Source: Ancylostoma caninum
Taxonomy: Eukaryota; Nematoda; Chromadorea; Rhabditida; Ancylostomatidae
Reading direction: 5' to 3'
Assembly: GCA_037903475.1 (NCBI GenBank)
Contig: JBAJFG010000085.1
Coordinates: 62,001-126,000 of the forward strand
DNA: 64,000 bases
Shown here: positions 45,501 to 52,454 of the stretch, one piece after another
Layout: the number at the start of each line of letters is the position of its first letter
Numbering within the stretch: position 1 is the stretch's first letter
Position numbers and translations under genes: made by a program
The notes under the pieces: generated by a model
Database searches by the model: none
Told to the model about the DNA's origin: nothing
What the model saw: only the letters and a program-made list of their open reading frames with translations

Positions 45501-46878
45501 CAACGTCTGTAGAGACTGTTCTGATGTTATAGGTGCACAGCATGAAACAGTCTCGGTGGCGTGTCGTGCTCGTGTCGTCTTGGTCCAAAATCAAAGACAT
45601 CCTCCGCAACGCGAGATTTGTTCGCCTCTCACCGGTTGCCATACCGCCTGACGTCTGAGACGGCGAAGCAAGGTGTGCGGGGTACTGGATCAGAAAGTGT
45701 GATGGATAGGCAAGTAGAAGTTTTCCCCCATACTGAGCAGCCCCTGCCGCGGCGAGCTCAGCTATCACCACAGGTAGTCGCCAACCTAAATGGATCAGGG
45801 AAGCCACCTTGATACTGCCAAAACGGGGAGACTCCTGACAGTGGCTTACTCATAGCTGGGCCTCCAGTTATCTGGAGAAATCGAACCCTTCCCAGTTTGG
45901 GAGACCCTACCAAAGGATGTACCTTCGCTGTGCATCAAAATTCGACACCCAGTGTCACCCTCGCCCCCCCCCCATGTGAGGCGGTAAACCGTCGCGGAAG
46001 ATTGGAGCACATTAGAGTTCAACGATTAAAACGAGAACATACTGTGTCTTAGGGAGCGTTTAGCTCCAAAAAAAATTAATTTGCCACCTGAGAAGCCGTT
46101 TCCCCCACACAACAACATTCCGTTACTGATGTTGAAAAAGAACTGTTTTTAACTATTTTCCACCATAATAAAACCTCATGGATTTTCGTAGAAAATCGCT
46201 GTTATCCACGCGAAGCGCGGCGACTGGACGGGCAATTTTCCCAATCACATACACCTGAGAGTGGTAGTTAAAACTCCACGTATTAGTTAGATTACGGCTA
46301 AAGCCCGTAACAACAGGTGTAGTGGAGCCAAAATCCAGAAGGACGACTAGATTGGAGCTGAAACTCCAGTTGCTATAACTCGGAATGGTTGGCTCCTCCT
46401 GCACCAATTGCTCTTAGTTAGATTTGGAGGCATCGAATTAGTGTATCGCTGCGTCCCCCGGCTGCGGAATTTTCACTGTGATGCCTCCAGTCACGATTTT
46501 CCTCTTGCAGATTGTGGGACCCATGATTTAAGAAAATTCCTGCACTAATCATCGCACAGGTTACTGATTGTTAACAGTCGTACGAAGTTGCTCACATCGC
46601 TAACCCGATGTGTTGGAATTTGTGAGATTAAATACGAAATCATCCAAAATTAGCACATTGTTCGTCTAGATTGCGTCATCGCCATGTGCCATACAGTTGC
46701 GTTATTTGCAAACGCTCAACAGTATCAGGTGAGCATTCCGGCACGCTGTCGTGCGAATGAAATTCTTTCCATTCTTTTTTTTTTTTTCAGTGCTGAGAAG
46801 AACTCTACCATCATCTTTCCATTTCCTATTGAGCTTATACATAATTTTTTTCACTCGAAGTCAGAGAAAGACTTGTGA
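3458..46878 (+). CDS. Stomatin-family membrane protein (nematode UNC-1/MEC-2/STO type), 10 coding exons
   Basis: Stomatins are monotopic membrane proteins that oligomerise at the inner face of the plasma membrane and tune ion channels (MEC-2 with DEG/ENaC channels, UNC-1 with gap junctions). Exons are 3458-3527, 5863-5966, 24703-24775, 24957-25039, 25628-25702, 35106-35234, 38947-39081, 39189-39248, 46670-46728 and 46791-46878. Every junction is GT-AG, phases agree throughout, and the sum of 876 nt gives 291 aa, the usual length of a short stomatin. Residues 35-58 form the hydrophobic hairpin with the bend proline in TLPLS (P50) and nearby cysteines (CLC) that could be palmitoylated. The stomatin/PHB domain follows from [16 protein letters not shown], through [18 protein letters not shown] and [13 protein letters not shown], to the C-terminal coiled coil ([20 protein letters not shown]) and the conserved [11 protein letters not shown] / STIIFPFP end. 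Which paralogue it is cannot be decided here. The N-terminus is the least certain part: ATG 3464 is also possible. Confidence 0.93.
3528..5862. other. Stomatin intron 1
   Basis: A 2.3-kb intron. A diverged duplication is visible: the block starting near 3707 (cagcttccgcatactgatct) recurs near 3900, about 190 bases on. Two - strand open frames (4726-5013 and 5220-5612, 95 and 130 aa) have protein-like composition but no family I recognise and lie in different frames; they may be remnants of one decayed gene or chance. Confidence 0.4.
5863..5966 (+). CDS. Stomatin gene, coding exon 2 (membrane hairpin)
   Basis: The exon follows ctttttcag and ends before GTTAGT. It encodes the hydrophobic segment [20 protein letters not shown] with the bend proline and ends CLCIK, which in this family directly precedes the V(V/I)xEYERAVIF block found at 24703. 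The next exon is 18.7 kb away. A repeat element starts only 70 bases downstream. Confidence 0.93.
6036..6499. repeat. TTAA-flanked foldback MITE, copy 1
   Basis: Element ends AGGCAGCAAGAGC and its inverse, with the whole 464 bp an imperfect palindrome (arms contain tggcttacctgcagagaaaa and its inverse). Each end abuts TTAA (6032-6035, 6500-6503), the target of piggyBac-type transposases; whether TTAA is a true duplication or part of the repeat is not certain. Non-autonomous. Open frames here are artefacts of the palindrome. Other copies: 9586-20354 and 56867-57305. Confidence 0.85.
6504..8496. other. Intron 2 stretch without a recognised feature
   Basis: About 2 kb. The open frame at 7349-7717 (122 aa) has no motif I recognise. 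No complete repeat boundary was seen. Confidence 0.3.
8497..8767. repeat. GC-rich MITE with perfect 27-bp inverted ends
   Basis: Arms 8497-8523 and 8741-8767 are perfect inverse copies beginning GCACCTTGCGTCGCC, each abutting TA, as in Tc1/mariner-type insertion. The interior is built of repeated modules: cgatacgcac occurs in two near copies and in variant form a third time, and tcgccaatnttggcg palindromes occur three times. Base composition is far above the AT-rich surroundings. Open frames rich in Arg/Ala across it are products of the GC-rich repeat. Confidence 0.8.
8985..9572 (+). mobile_element. Decayed RTE LINE fragment (endonuclease-RT linker)
   Basis: On the + strand, broken frames show [35 protein letters not shown] and ALRRPDGTI, each aligning in order with the linker of the LINE at 20500-23905 ([43 protein letters not shown]). 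Several stops and frameshifts; no endonuclease core and no RT remain. This is the only sizeable LINE fragment in the stomatin introns in sense orientation. Confidence 0.82.
9634..9941 (-). repeat. 3' LTR of the Ty3/gypsy element
   Basis: A 308-bp repeat with TGTC/GACA ends. Read on the - strand it has a TATATAAG box (9841-9848) followed by an AATAAA signal (9702-9707), the layout of U3 promoter then R poly(A) signal. The partner LTR starts at 17360. Confidence 0.92.
9942..9954 (-). promoter_or_regulatory. Polypurine tract of the Ty3/gypsy element
   Basis: GAAGGAATGGAGA on the - strand, immediately before the TGTCGAG start of the 3' LTR, is the expected plus-strand primer site for reverse transcription. 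Confidence 0.7.
10955..12061 (-). pseudogene. Ty3/gypsy integrase, broken
   Basis: The - strand shows the zinc-binding CPVCQK, the first catalytic Asp in LHADIIGPL, and the catalytic Glu in ANGQVER, spread over 11687-12061 and 10955-11575, which share one frame. The second catalytic Asp is replaced by Asn ([10 protein letters not shown] where SDxGSNFTS is usual), so this copy could not join DNA even if its stops (TGA at 11687, TAG at 11654-11656) were absent. It follows RNase H in the same frame after a stop at 12125. Confidence 0.9.
12125..13207 (-). pseudogene. Ty3/gypsy RT thumb/connection and RNase H
   Basis: Begins after the RT palm ([18 protein letters not shown]) and carries the RNase H catalytic residues in [15 protein letters not shown] and LITDHAPL. 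It is one frame off from the RT palm; the shift coincides with an A8 run at 13123-13130, so it may be a biological indel or a sequencing error. Ends at a TAG in the conserved HDNP region before the integrase finger. Confidence 0.92.
13099..14664 (-). pseudogene. Ty3/gypsy protease and reverse-transcriptase palm
   Basis: The 521-residue frame has the aspartic protease active site [11 protein letters not shown] near residue 28-38, then RT blocks: [36 protein letters not shown] and the catalytic [11 protein letters not shown] near the end. This frame itself has no stop. It overlaps the downstream frame through the A8 frameshift. Gene order PR-RT-RH-IN and RT wording are those of Ty3/gypsy. Confidence 0.93.
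14576..15004 (-). pseudogene. Possible gag remnant of the Ty3/gypsy element
   Basis: A 142-residue frame just upstream of and slightly overlapping the protease frame. It has no zinc knuckle and no motif I recognise; gag is suggested only by position. The 2.3 kb between it and the primer-binding site (15005-17341) holds short open frames and degenerate repeats of gcagttggc-type units near 16030-16280 but no clear gag. Confidence 0.4.
17342..17359 (-). promoter_or_regulatory. tRNA primer-binding site of the Ty3/gypsy element
   Basis: TGGAGGTCCGGGGCAGAT on the - strand starts directly after the 5' LTR and begins with TGG, complementary to a tRNA CCA end. I could not name the tRNA. Confidence 0.6.
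17360..19932 (-). repeat. 5' LTR of the Ty3/gypsy element, split by a hAT-like insertion
   Basis: LTR sequence occupies 17360-17606 and 19882-19932; between them lies the hAT-like element plus its target duplication. The TATA box is retained near 17560-17567. Confidence 0.92.
17607..19873. mobile_element. hAT-like DNA transposon (2.27 kb) with TTCGAA-rich subterminal arrays
   Basis: Inserted in the LTR with an 8-bp duplication (ttagccac at 17599-17606, ttagcgac at 19874-19881), the size made by hAT transposases. Ends are TAGAGTGTTG and its inverse. The first 200 and last 300 bp are arrays of cgaatattcg units, including about 50-bp modules near 19670-19760. The middle 1.6 kb is ordinary sequence with short - strand frames (18088-18318, 19249-19500); one, with [14 protein letters not shown], is faintly like a hAT transposase segment, but this is weak. 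Not autonomous as it stands. Confidence 0.82.
20510..23441 (-). pseudogene. RTE LINE ORF: APE endonuclease and reverse transcriptase, two frameshifts
   Basis: The 608-residue frame 21615-23441 holds the APE endonuclease ([54 protein letters not shown]), a linker, and the first RT blocks ([34 protein letters not shown]). A frameshift near 21615-21640 leads into 20635-21618 with [25 protein letters not shown], the catalytic FADDIVLI, and AETWALR. A second frameshift near 20690 moves the C-terminal region ([18 protein letters not shown]) out of frame. Domain order and lack of a recognised ORF1 fit RTE. Confidence 0.92.
23474..23905 (-). other. 5' leader of LINE family 1, shared with LINE family 2
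   Basis: The first 430 bases of the LINE begin with a hairpin (GGATCTCCCTC pairing with GAGGGATCC). An open frame in the leader (23474-23860) contains PQVADRG and [13 protein letters not shown], which recur in the other LINE as PQVADRG and [13 protein letters not shown] without indels, though the main proteins of the two LINEs are very different. Confidence 0.75.
23918..24702. other. End of stomatin intron 2
   Basis: About 0.8 kb without a recognised gene. A short palindromic stretch (ataatgacgttat / ataacgtcat) lies near 24105-24140. No repeat boundary was found. Confidence 0.3.
24703..24775 (+). CDS. Stomatin gene, coding exon 3 (start of PHB domain)
   Basis: Encodes [16 protein letters not shown] followed by MPGGAKGP, the strongest family signature, after cctatttttaag. 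It ends in phase 1 at CCAG|GTTTGT, splitting a Gly codon completed by the next exon. Confidence 0.97.
24957..25039 (+). CDS. Stomatin gene, coding exon 4
   Basis: Encodes [17 protein letters not shown] then [10 protein letters not shown] of the PHB domain, after ttttttctag and before GTATGT. Intron 3 is only 181 bases, in sharp contrast to introns 2 and 5. Confidence 0.97.
25628..25702 (+). CDS. Stomatin gene, coding exon 5
   Basis: Exactly 25 codons encoding [18 protein letters not shown] and ISNATIS, after tttttatccag and before GTACGT. Phase 0 at both ends. Confidence 0.97.
25703..26169. other. Intron 5, GC-rich stretch
   Basis: About 25810-26150 is distinctly GC-rich in an AT-rich region. 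Open frames on both strands here look composition-driven. Not assigned. Confidence 0.3.
26170..27010 (+). repeat. Unclassified interspersed repeat, copy 1
   Basis: Begins with an imperfect palindrome ctagcgccccttcagggcg followed by aagtggggtgggg. It also holds the block attgtgcagcctgg...cgagaccgccagcg (26860-26930). The same start recurs at 29041 and the same later block at 33310-33390 and, inverted, at 44580-44680. No coding capacity and no recognised superfamily. Confidence 0.7.
27764..28752 (-). pseudogene. Decayed coding sequence of unknown origin
   Basis: On the - strand, 28438-28752 is a 104-residue frame of protein-like composition ([33 protein letters not shown]). Further down, near 28030-28210, another frame reads [20 protein letters not shown], and after a shift [20 protein letters not shown] and VLVRE follow; then 27764-27964 is a further 66-residue frame. 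The frames differ and stops lie between. I do not recognise a family. It may be a retrocopy or a remnant of an unknown element, or chance. Confidence 0.35.
29148..31953 (-). pseudogene. RTE LINE ORF: APE endonuclease and reverse transcriptase, one deletion and one frameshift
   Basis: The 850-residue frame 29401-31953 carries APE motifs ([55 protein letters not shown]) and RT motifs ([52 protein letters not shown], catalytic YADDVMLAS). A 28-bp tandem duplication (units 29508-29535 and 29536 on) shifts the frame, moving the true C-terminus ([36 protein letters not shown]; 29148-29495) out of phase. Directly before it about 200 bp coding the usual FKYLGS...GAECWP region are missing: TISVDG runs straight into TKEVERRL. 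Confidence 0.93.
31990..32387 (-). other. 5' leader of LINE family 2
   Basis: Homologous to the leader at 23474-23905, including the GGATCTCCCTC / GAGGGATCC hairpin next to the insertion point and an in-frame PQVADRG ... TRVDLGDG segment. Confidence 0.75.
32465..32960. repeat. Degenerate tandem array, period about 58 bp
   Basis: About eight or nine diverged units each with a ctcnatcgg-like start, a catatcntggcgtttcc core and cactactgggcg-like end. Seen at about 32540, 32600, 32660, 32720, 32775, 32820 and 32880. No coding meaning. Confidence 0.6.
33401..35105. other. Rest of stomatin intron 5
   Basis: No gene recognised. It contains the MITE at 34278-34541. Open frames at 33943-34440 and nearby read through that palindrome and are not genes. 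Confidence 0.3.
34278..34541. repeat. Foldback MITE, mariner-like
   Basis: A 264-bp near-palindrome: arms of about 130 bp starting (C/G)AGTGAGCGTC(G/A)ATGGC, with both ends abutting TA. Arms about 75-80% alike, so old. Confidence 0.65.
35106..35234 (+). CDS. Stomatin gene, coding exon 6
   Basis: Exactly 43 codons, beginning [20 protein letters not shown] and ending EAISHQMQ, after caattcag and before GTTGTT. Intron 5 before it is 9.4 kb and holds an RTE LINE and an unclassified repeat family. Confidence 0.97.
35880..37560. repeat. Long foldback repeat, copy 1
   Basis: Left arm (about 36040-36360) and right arm (about 36850-37500, inverted) share gagttctctgact, gatcagctctat and tttgaaaatgaagtgtgg. 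The centre carries aaatcgatgggaaattt-type palindromes. A GC-rich insertion (about 36940-37320) with repeated gcgcccagcga interrupts the right arm. The left arm has caggttcgatttcctg (36127-36142), like a Pol III B box. Related copy at 41850-42990. Ends approximate. Confidence 0.65.
37561..38946. other. End of stomatin intron 6
   Basis: No gene recognised. A G13 run lies at 38411-38423. A segment near 37780-37880 resembles the start of the foldback family at 35880 and may be a further fragment. Confidence 0.3.
38947..39081 (+). CDS. Stomatin gene, coding exon 7
   Basis: Exactly 45 codons covering [18 protein letters not shown] and the start of the coiled coil ([18 protein letters not shown]), after ctattttag and before GTGAAG. 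The family usually has EAxREARAK at the end; here a Gly stands at the second Arg position. Confidence 0.97.
39189..39248 (+). CDS. Stomatin gene, coding exon 8
   Basis: Exactly 20 codons encoding [20 protein letters not shown], after ttactctag and before GTGAGT. This is the C-terminal coiled-coil and oligomerisation segment. Intron 7 is 107 bases. Confidence 0.96.
39652..40438. mobile_element. Tc1/mariner-like non-autonomous element
   Basis: A 787-bp element with about 40-bp TIRs (CAGGGTGCGCACAAATTATT against CAGGGTGCGCCCGAATTATT inverted) and TA on each side (39650-39651, 40439-40440). CAGGGTG ends with TA duplication are typical of mariner. Internal - strand frames (39685-39873, 40096-40308) have no clear DD(E/D) transposase motif. 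Confidence 0.8.
40441..41090. other. Intron 8 stretch without a recognised feature
   Basis: Two overlapping - strand frames (40659-40922, 40754-41035) without a recognised motif. Confidence 0.3.
41091..41408. repeat. MITE-like inverted repeat
   Basis: Inverted ends share atgtgaagag, cttttgggagcgtagcgcc and ttctnaacag in order over about 90 bp; right arm diverged. No target duplication could be defined. Confidence 0.55.
41850..42990. repeat. Long foldback repeat, copy 2
   Basis: Same family as 35880-37560: ggcttgaccattaaatgt, agaagtcggcttcagcgc and caggttcgattg occur in the same order, and gaacttcag...gatcctctac near 42870-42940 is the inverse of 42290-42350. A G-rich run lies near 41885-41910. 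Ends approximate. Confidence 0.65.
43125..45960 (-). mobile_element. RTE-clade LINE (family 3), decayed and interrupted
   Basis: The - strand frame 43488-44360 is [51 protein letters not shown] (the usual Phe before Ala-Asp-Asp is Leu), [24 protein letters not shown]. The C-terminus continues in other frames to about 43125 (IMRR, ERNEWKR). Upstream, 44740-45110 has RT start ([13 protein letters not shown]); 45350-45480 has the endonuclease end; 45480-45640 the protein start ([14 protein letters not shown]), joined across a large internal deletion. A repeat copy (44396-44725) interrupts it. In stomatin intron 8, antisense. Confidence 0.85.
44396..44725 (-). repeat. Unclassified interspersed repeat, copy 3, inside the LINE
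   Basis: Inverse of the block at 26850-27000: attgtgcagcctgaaag..., cgagaccgccagcg, gagagccag, gcgagtccngaaacgaa. Its left end carries a worn form of the ctagcgcccct palindrome, here at the opposite end from copies 1 and 2, which suggests the intact element has this palindrome at both ends. Confidence 0.65.
45961..46669. other. End of stomatin intron 8
   Basis: No gene or repeat boundary recognised. A C10 run lies near 45965. The 84-residue - strand frame at 46153-46407 has no motif. Confidence 0.3.
46670..46728 (+). CDS. Stomatin gene, coding exon 9
   Basis: A 59-base exon encoding [19 protein letters not shown] plus two bases of a Ser codon, after ttcgtctag and before GTGAGC. It fits exactly, in phase and content, between the coiled coil and the final exon, 7.4 kb downstream of exon 8. 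Confidence 0.93.
46791..46878 (+). CDS. Stomatin gene, last coding exon
   Basis: Follows a long T tract and ttcag after a 62-base intron. It completes the Ser codon and reads [16 protein letters not shown], then a short tail [12 protein letters not shown] and TGA. The STIIFPFP block is the conserved hydrophobic end of stomatins, needed for oligomerisation and cholesterol-rich membrane association in the family. Confidence 0.95.
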
Positions 46879-49582
46879 GTCTCTCTTAAGTTGCGGCGGG
46901 CACTACGAGAGAGGCCGTCTCGATGCTTTTCTCTCGAATCTGATATACAAATATGATCTGGCTCTGCATATCATACTTCATGTTCTAGCGACTCATTGTC
47001 TATAATAAATTTTGGCCATAGCTGTGTTTTTTTTTTTCCTACGAGAGTACCGTATGTGTATCTGTACTCAAAGGTCTCTGTAATCTATTTTCTCTGTTTT
47101 CTTACAAGAGTCATCGCTAGTTAGCCGTATCATTCAGATATTGTTGCTTTACGAAGTTGCGACAGATTAACTTGAACATTGTTAGTTTCCTGTTTCTTTG
47201 ATTGCCCACCGAATGGCGAATGATAGATACGACTGATTATTTAAAAGGGAGTGTTCCGAAGTAATTTTTACATATTCGAAAGGTAACAACTAGAACAGAA
47301 ATAGCTAAAAGTAGAAACGATTCAAACTTCATACTCCTTGAAGTAAAAGATGTGAACATGACAAGTGTTGATGGCAATACATCTTCGGAGATATCATGGC
47401 GTGGATTGACATTCATTAGAATTCTTTCTTGCAACACAAGTATGTTTTACACGTGGCTGTTTTGAAGGAGAATGATTTGACAAATTCTCTGGCAGGTAGC
47501 AGAACTGTTATTACATTCAATATTTATCTATGCTTTAAACGGCTTTGCAGACAATGTACATATTTGGGCGAGTGATATCATTTTGAACTTTGACCTGTGT
47601 CTTTGGAGGACAGAAGTGAAAATAAGTTTATTCCTCAGGTTTCCGTTATGATCCAGTTATTGACATTCAAAAAGGCAACATACTGGGTCAAAATGTTTGT
47701 TTTAGGCAACACGCCGCATCCATGAAAAGGGCATAATTAGCATCAGGTTGGCTTTCGCGCAGCTGTGAAATAGGAGCAAGTACAACGCAGATTCAGTACT
47801 AGTTTAATACAGCTGTCTGGATCAGAGCAGCTAGTCGGCGTCAGAATATCCACAGCACTTTAGTATCTCCTGGATAACAGAATGTGGTATGGTCGCTCTA
47901 CATACAATAGAAACTTTGACACTGTGTCATTCCGTTCTTTGACAGCGAAAATGGCTTGCGATGCTGTTATATGCCGCTGTTTACACGTCGACGCTGTATA
48001 TCTTTACTGGAGCCTCCGTTTATGGATTAACATGTGGTTTAGTCGTGTCGGGCATCTAATTTTCTCAAAGGATAGAAACATGATTTTGATTTCCATGATT
48101 TGATCTAAACATGATTACCTTTTATACTGTAAGTGAGGGGGGATTCGAGCTCGTTGCTGATTGTCCTTCGATAAAACTATGTTTCCTATTCCTAGCACTG
48201 ATCAGCAAGGTGATAACAAGGCTAAGCTGCAATATGAGTCATTACAATAATATGGAACATAATTGAGAAAATACATCACGAGTAGAGGCATGGGTCCCTG
48301 ATCTGAGGCAGTTGCGAACCAGCTATTTTGTCCACTTTCCTAGTCCTCTCATATAGTTCCACTTAAGAGTTGCAATCCAGGGCGCTAAATGAGTCGTCTC
48401 AAACAGTGTGGCCTTTCACGGAGACGAGATCGGCCTTAGTAGAGGAGGTAACGAGCTATATAAATCACTTGTTGTGGTTGGATTTGTTTGCGAAAAGCAG
48501 TGGTTTTAATGACCACGAACAACCGTATGGGCCTATTGCCCACCCCAGTAGTTTTCAGGGAAAGTCGTTTAACATCAATAATTTCTTGAAGGGACTTCTA
48601 GAAGGAAGCTTATTTTACGACGGAGGAGTGAGGGTACTCATTAAGGCTATCTAGAGATGCTATCTGCAACGAAAGCCCGAATGAAAATTGACCAGAGAAG
48701 AATTGACTCTTCCAAATCTTTTCTCTAAATTTTGAACGTCTATTCCCAGGAAAACCGTGAAAAAACTTCATAAGCGTCATTCTCCAACGAGAAAACACGA
48801 TGTGCTGACTTGGAAAAAGACGAGACAAAGAAAGAGACGCAGATGGGCGCTGTGAGAATGCCCATTGTAGTACTTTCACCTGTTGGCATTCTGGGCTTCT
48901 AGATCCGGCCCGCTCCCAGGAACCAGTCGACGCGAAACGCAAGCCGAGTGCGCTGTAGCCTAGTATGTGAAAAAGGATGCCTACGGAAGCTGAACAAAAT
49001 TGAAAATCCTCGAATGAAATGAAAATCTTGGCATAGTTCCAAATTGATAAGGTTGCGCACTACTCGAAAGGGCAAATCTTCGTCTATCCCTAAAATCCAT
49101 CATCTACGACTTCACAATCGCTTGAAAACACTGCGCGGTTGTCCCGATTGCCCACTTACTGAACTCAGTTTATTCAAGAGCTGGAATACCTCCTAAGGCA
49201 GCTTAAAAGAGGCGGAGTCAGGCTTTTTTTCGCTATTTCGGTTAAATTCATTGAAAGTATTCCATTTCCAGAGTTTTTGAAGACGCTGGCAGAAATCTTA
49301 GCTAGGGCCTTTCCTTCATCACCGTCGCTGTATTTTTTCGCACAATCCCAGTACGAATCTTCTTCATGTGGCGATCAAGTGCTGTACAAACCCTCAGATA
49401 TACTTCACCTTCTGCTTCGTGGCCCTAAGCCGAGCAAGAAGAGGAGAGTAATCCATAACGTTGCTGCATAAAGTTGTACATGTGTTGAGGATACTGGATT
49501 CGCCCGGGCACGTAAAAAGCTAAAAGGCTGTGCAATTGAGTCGTAGATCGAAAAAAAAACTCCATCAATGAAGTCAGCGAAT
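46879..49582. other. Intergenic stretch between the convergent genes
   Basis: Stomatin 3' UTR, then 2.6 kb with no recognised coding sequence. Open frames (48370-48654, 48610-48942) have no motif. Confidence 0.3.
47004..47009 (+). terminator. Poly(A) signal of the stomatin gene
   Basis: AATAAA lies 126 bases after the stomatin stop codon, a normal distance for a nematode 3' UTR. Confidence 0.6.
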
Positions 49583-50283
49583 TTAGTAGTGAGCATCAGC
49601 TCCGCTATATTCTCTGCGTGAGAGAAATCTAAATAAAACTCTCCCCCCGTCAGTGTGAGCAGTTTCGGAGAGGAGAAACCTCACCACCTCGTGATCAGAG
49701 TTACATAGCGGAGTGAGAACAATAATTTCATAAACAGTTTGCTCAGAACTGAAAATAGGATCATGTGTGTTCTTTCCACGAGTGGAGAAGTCGTCGTGCT
49801 GGGTGAACGAGAGGTTATCAAAAAGATCGATAAAGCATCCCGCACGGGAAAGGGCTGTGAGCCTATTTTTCTCTTTGAAAAGCATGTTGAAATCAGCAAG
49901 TACGACTATATTTTCAGAGTAACCACATATATCACAGCGTAGATTAGAAAATTGAATGTCGACCGATTTTGAGCGAGACGAGGGCCCATAAACTATAAGC
50001 TTGGTGCACAATTAATACGGGTTTTTTCGCGATTCCTTTCCTCGTTAAAGATTAACGCTTTTTGGAGAGTATTTTCATGTAAAAAATCATCTTTTTTCAC
50101 TTAATAAAATGCTATCGAAAATGGTATCCACATTCACCGCCTCATGCTCTACTACTTCGGGAAAGCTTGGAATGCTGCACAGTCATCCCGCAATCTCAAC
50201 AAAATTTTGGCCGAAGGAAAATCAGCAAAGCCATGTCGAAGAATATTAATGTAGTCCAATTGGGAAGGAACAATCCTACAGAT

Positions 50284-50342
50284 GAAGAAGGAAGAGTTCT
50301 GTGAGCAATATTCGGCGTGGTCACAGAGCTCTTCCTTCTTCA
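50284..50342. repeat. Short hairpin
   Basis: gaagaaggaagagttctgtg and its inverse, one mismatch, 21-bp arms around a 17-bp loop. Function unknown. Confidence 0.6.
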
Positions 50343-51404
50343 AGAGAATTTTGACGAGATTCCTCAGAAATAGAGCCTGCTTGTTTCAAATCGGTGAAAT
50401 ATTGAACTTGTTTCTGTCTTGGAGTTCTGCGAACCCTTTTGGCCATTCCTCATGCTTTTCGGAACCTTTCGAGAGGGAGTACCGCGATTAAATGATTCGT
50501 TTTGAAGAGTTCGGATAACATTGCCGTTGTCAAGCTTTCGTTCTCCCATACACGCACATACACATGCATATTAGGTGTCAACATAAGTCCTTGCGTTTTT
50601 TTTTCAGTAATGATTTTTTTCACTCCATTGGCATTTTTCCGTAACCTGCTCTATACGTTCTGTAAGCGCTTTTCTTCCTCTACAATACTGTCACTCAAAA
50701 ATAGAAACGCCAATTTGAGGAAAGACATCATTTCTTCCTTGTATTCAATAGGGAGCGGAAAGCATTTGATACAGTTTAAACCTGTAAGCTCCGTAGAATA
50801 TAAACGCGGAAGAACATCATCAGTGAAACTATTGCAGCGGCAGTTTGACGATTTTTGAAAAGTGGGGTCTGAGGTCACCATGGGGCAAGATGACTAGACT
50901 CTTGCGAACTAACTCTTTTAGCAGAATTATCTCAGTTATTTGACAGTATTGAGAAGTATGATGTATATCTAGATCGTACCATTAATCTGGAGCAATTCCC
51001 ACGTTTTCTTGAAAGAATTCCGTCCGGTCAAATTGGGTGGTGTCACTGAGACAAAATATGTATTCTTTGAGCTTCAAACTTCCCTAATGATTATTCACTC
51101 CAAGCAAAACGTCTCTTTCTTACTTGGCATAGGTCGCATGACCAGTTTCGAAAGCCCTTCCAACTCTAACTGAATACCAGAATAGGTAGCTGTCGTTTCC
51201 ACTGACACGTTGAGTCTCAAAACTCGAGCAAACGGTAGTTTTCAGAAACATTTTTTTAAAATTCTTATAGAGGGAGATTCGCGCTTTCGAAATGACATGT
51301 ATCTAAAAGCTAACAAATAGGTGGAGAAAGGTGCATCCGAGAAAAGAAGCGCAAGGACTTATGTTAACACCTAGTACATACACACATACATACACACAAA
51401 CACA

Positions 51405-51581
51405 CAGTCCTTCTCAAAAAGTTAGACGGATTCCGTGACTGCAGAAATGCGGTGGGACCTGAACGATGGATGGGGAGAGTGCATGCTCCAAGTGAGAGGG
51501 TCCAGTGGGTCCACCGCGATCCTGCGGCCGCGACGATATGAAACCGCACGCGCAATCCGTCTATCTTTTCGACAAGGACTG
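51405..51581. repeat. Small MITE inserted in an (AC)n microsatellite
   Basis: Inverted ends CAGTCCTTCTCAAAAAG and CAGTCCTTGTCGAAAAG, continuing to GACGGATT, enclose 177 bp. (AC)n-type sequence lies directly on both sides (51376-51404, 51585-51620), as if the element had entered the microsatellite. Confidence 0.6.
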
Positions 51582-51647
51582 TAGACACACGCACGCACAC
51601 ACACATACACACACACGTGTTTGGATGTAGATCCCTACGGTGCACAC

Positions 51648-52454
51648 TATACTTGGGAATATTCGATGATTTTTCAATTATTCGAACTTTCGAATTATTC
51701 GAATATTGCCCAATTTCAATCATTCGAAATATGAATAATTCGAATATCGCAGTTTTCGCAATATGCGAATGAACGAATTATTCGAATATCAAGTACTTTT
51801 GGCTGCCCGAATGAATGAATAGTTCGAATAGAGGGATATTCCGGGAGACCGAATGAATAAATATATTCGATTCGAACATTCGGTTTTTTTTTTCAAATTT
51901 TATTGGCATTGCGTTTAACAAATAACCATCATGAGAGTTTTAAATTCTCACACTGTGATTTCTCAAAAGTCTTCTTCCACTTCCTCTCCAGAGAATAAGG
52001 TTCTTGTAGAGTGTATCGCATGCTCCCATCCCCTTATTTATATTTATCCTGGTGGACGTGCTTTACCACCATAAAAAACCTCCATAACTTGCTCTGGTAA
52101 AGGTCAGCCTTGAGGCATATCACGTTATGATAGGCTATTTGCCTGAGATGGATGGTGCTGCAACGCACCTTCAAGGCATGACACACGATGCTGCACGCTC
52201 TCCTTCCTCGACATCATAATAGTTCAAAGTTCGAATAACACCGTTTCTCTCAGTCGAATGAACGAATTATTCGAATAACCTATGTTTTGAGAAACCCGAA
52301 TGAATGAATTGTTCGAATAATCCACATTTCAAGATTGCCGAATGAATGAATTGTTCGAATTTGCTCTCTTCTCGAAAAACCGAATAAATGAATTATTCGA
52401 ATATTCGAATATTCGAACATTTCTTCGAATATATTCGATTCGGTCACAAGTATA
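51648..52454. mobile_element. hAT-like MITE with TTCGAA-rich arrays, copy 2
   Basis: An 807-bp element flanked by a perfect 8-bp duplication gtgcacac (51640-51647, 52455-52462). Ends TATACTTG and its inverse. Both ends are arrays of about 42-bp units of the type gaatgaatgaattnttcgaat. The right inner end (gaccgaatcgaat inverted) is shared with the element at 17607-19873, though the outermost bases differ. No transposase. Confidence 0.87.

Noticed and set aside
51364..51723. 119-residue - strand frame with a CVCV-repeat segment
   Set aside because: The Cys/Val run is translated (AC)n microsatellite, and the rest is the small MITE.
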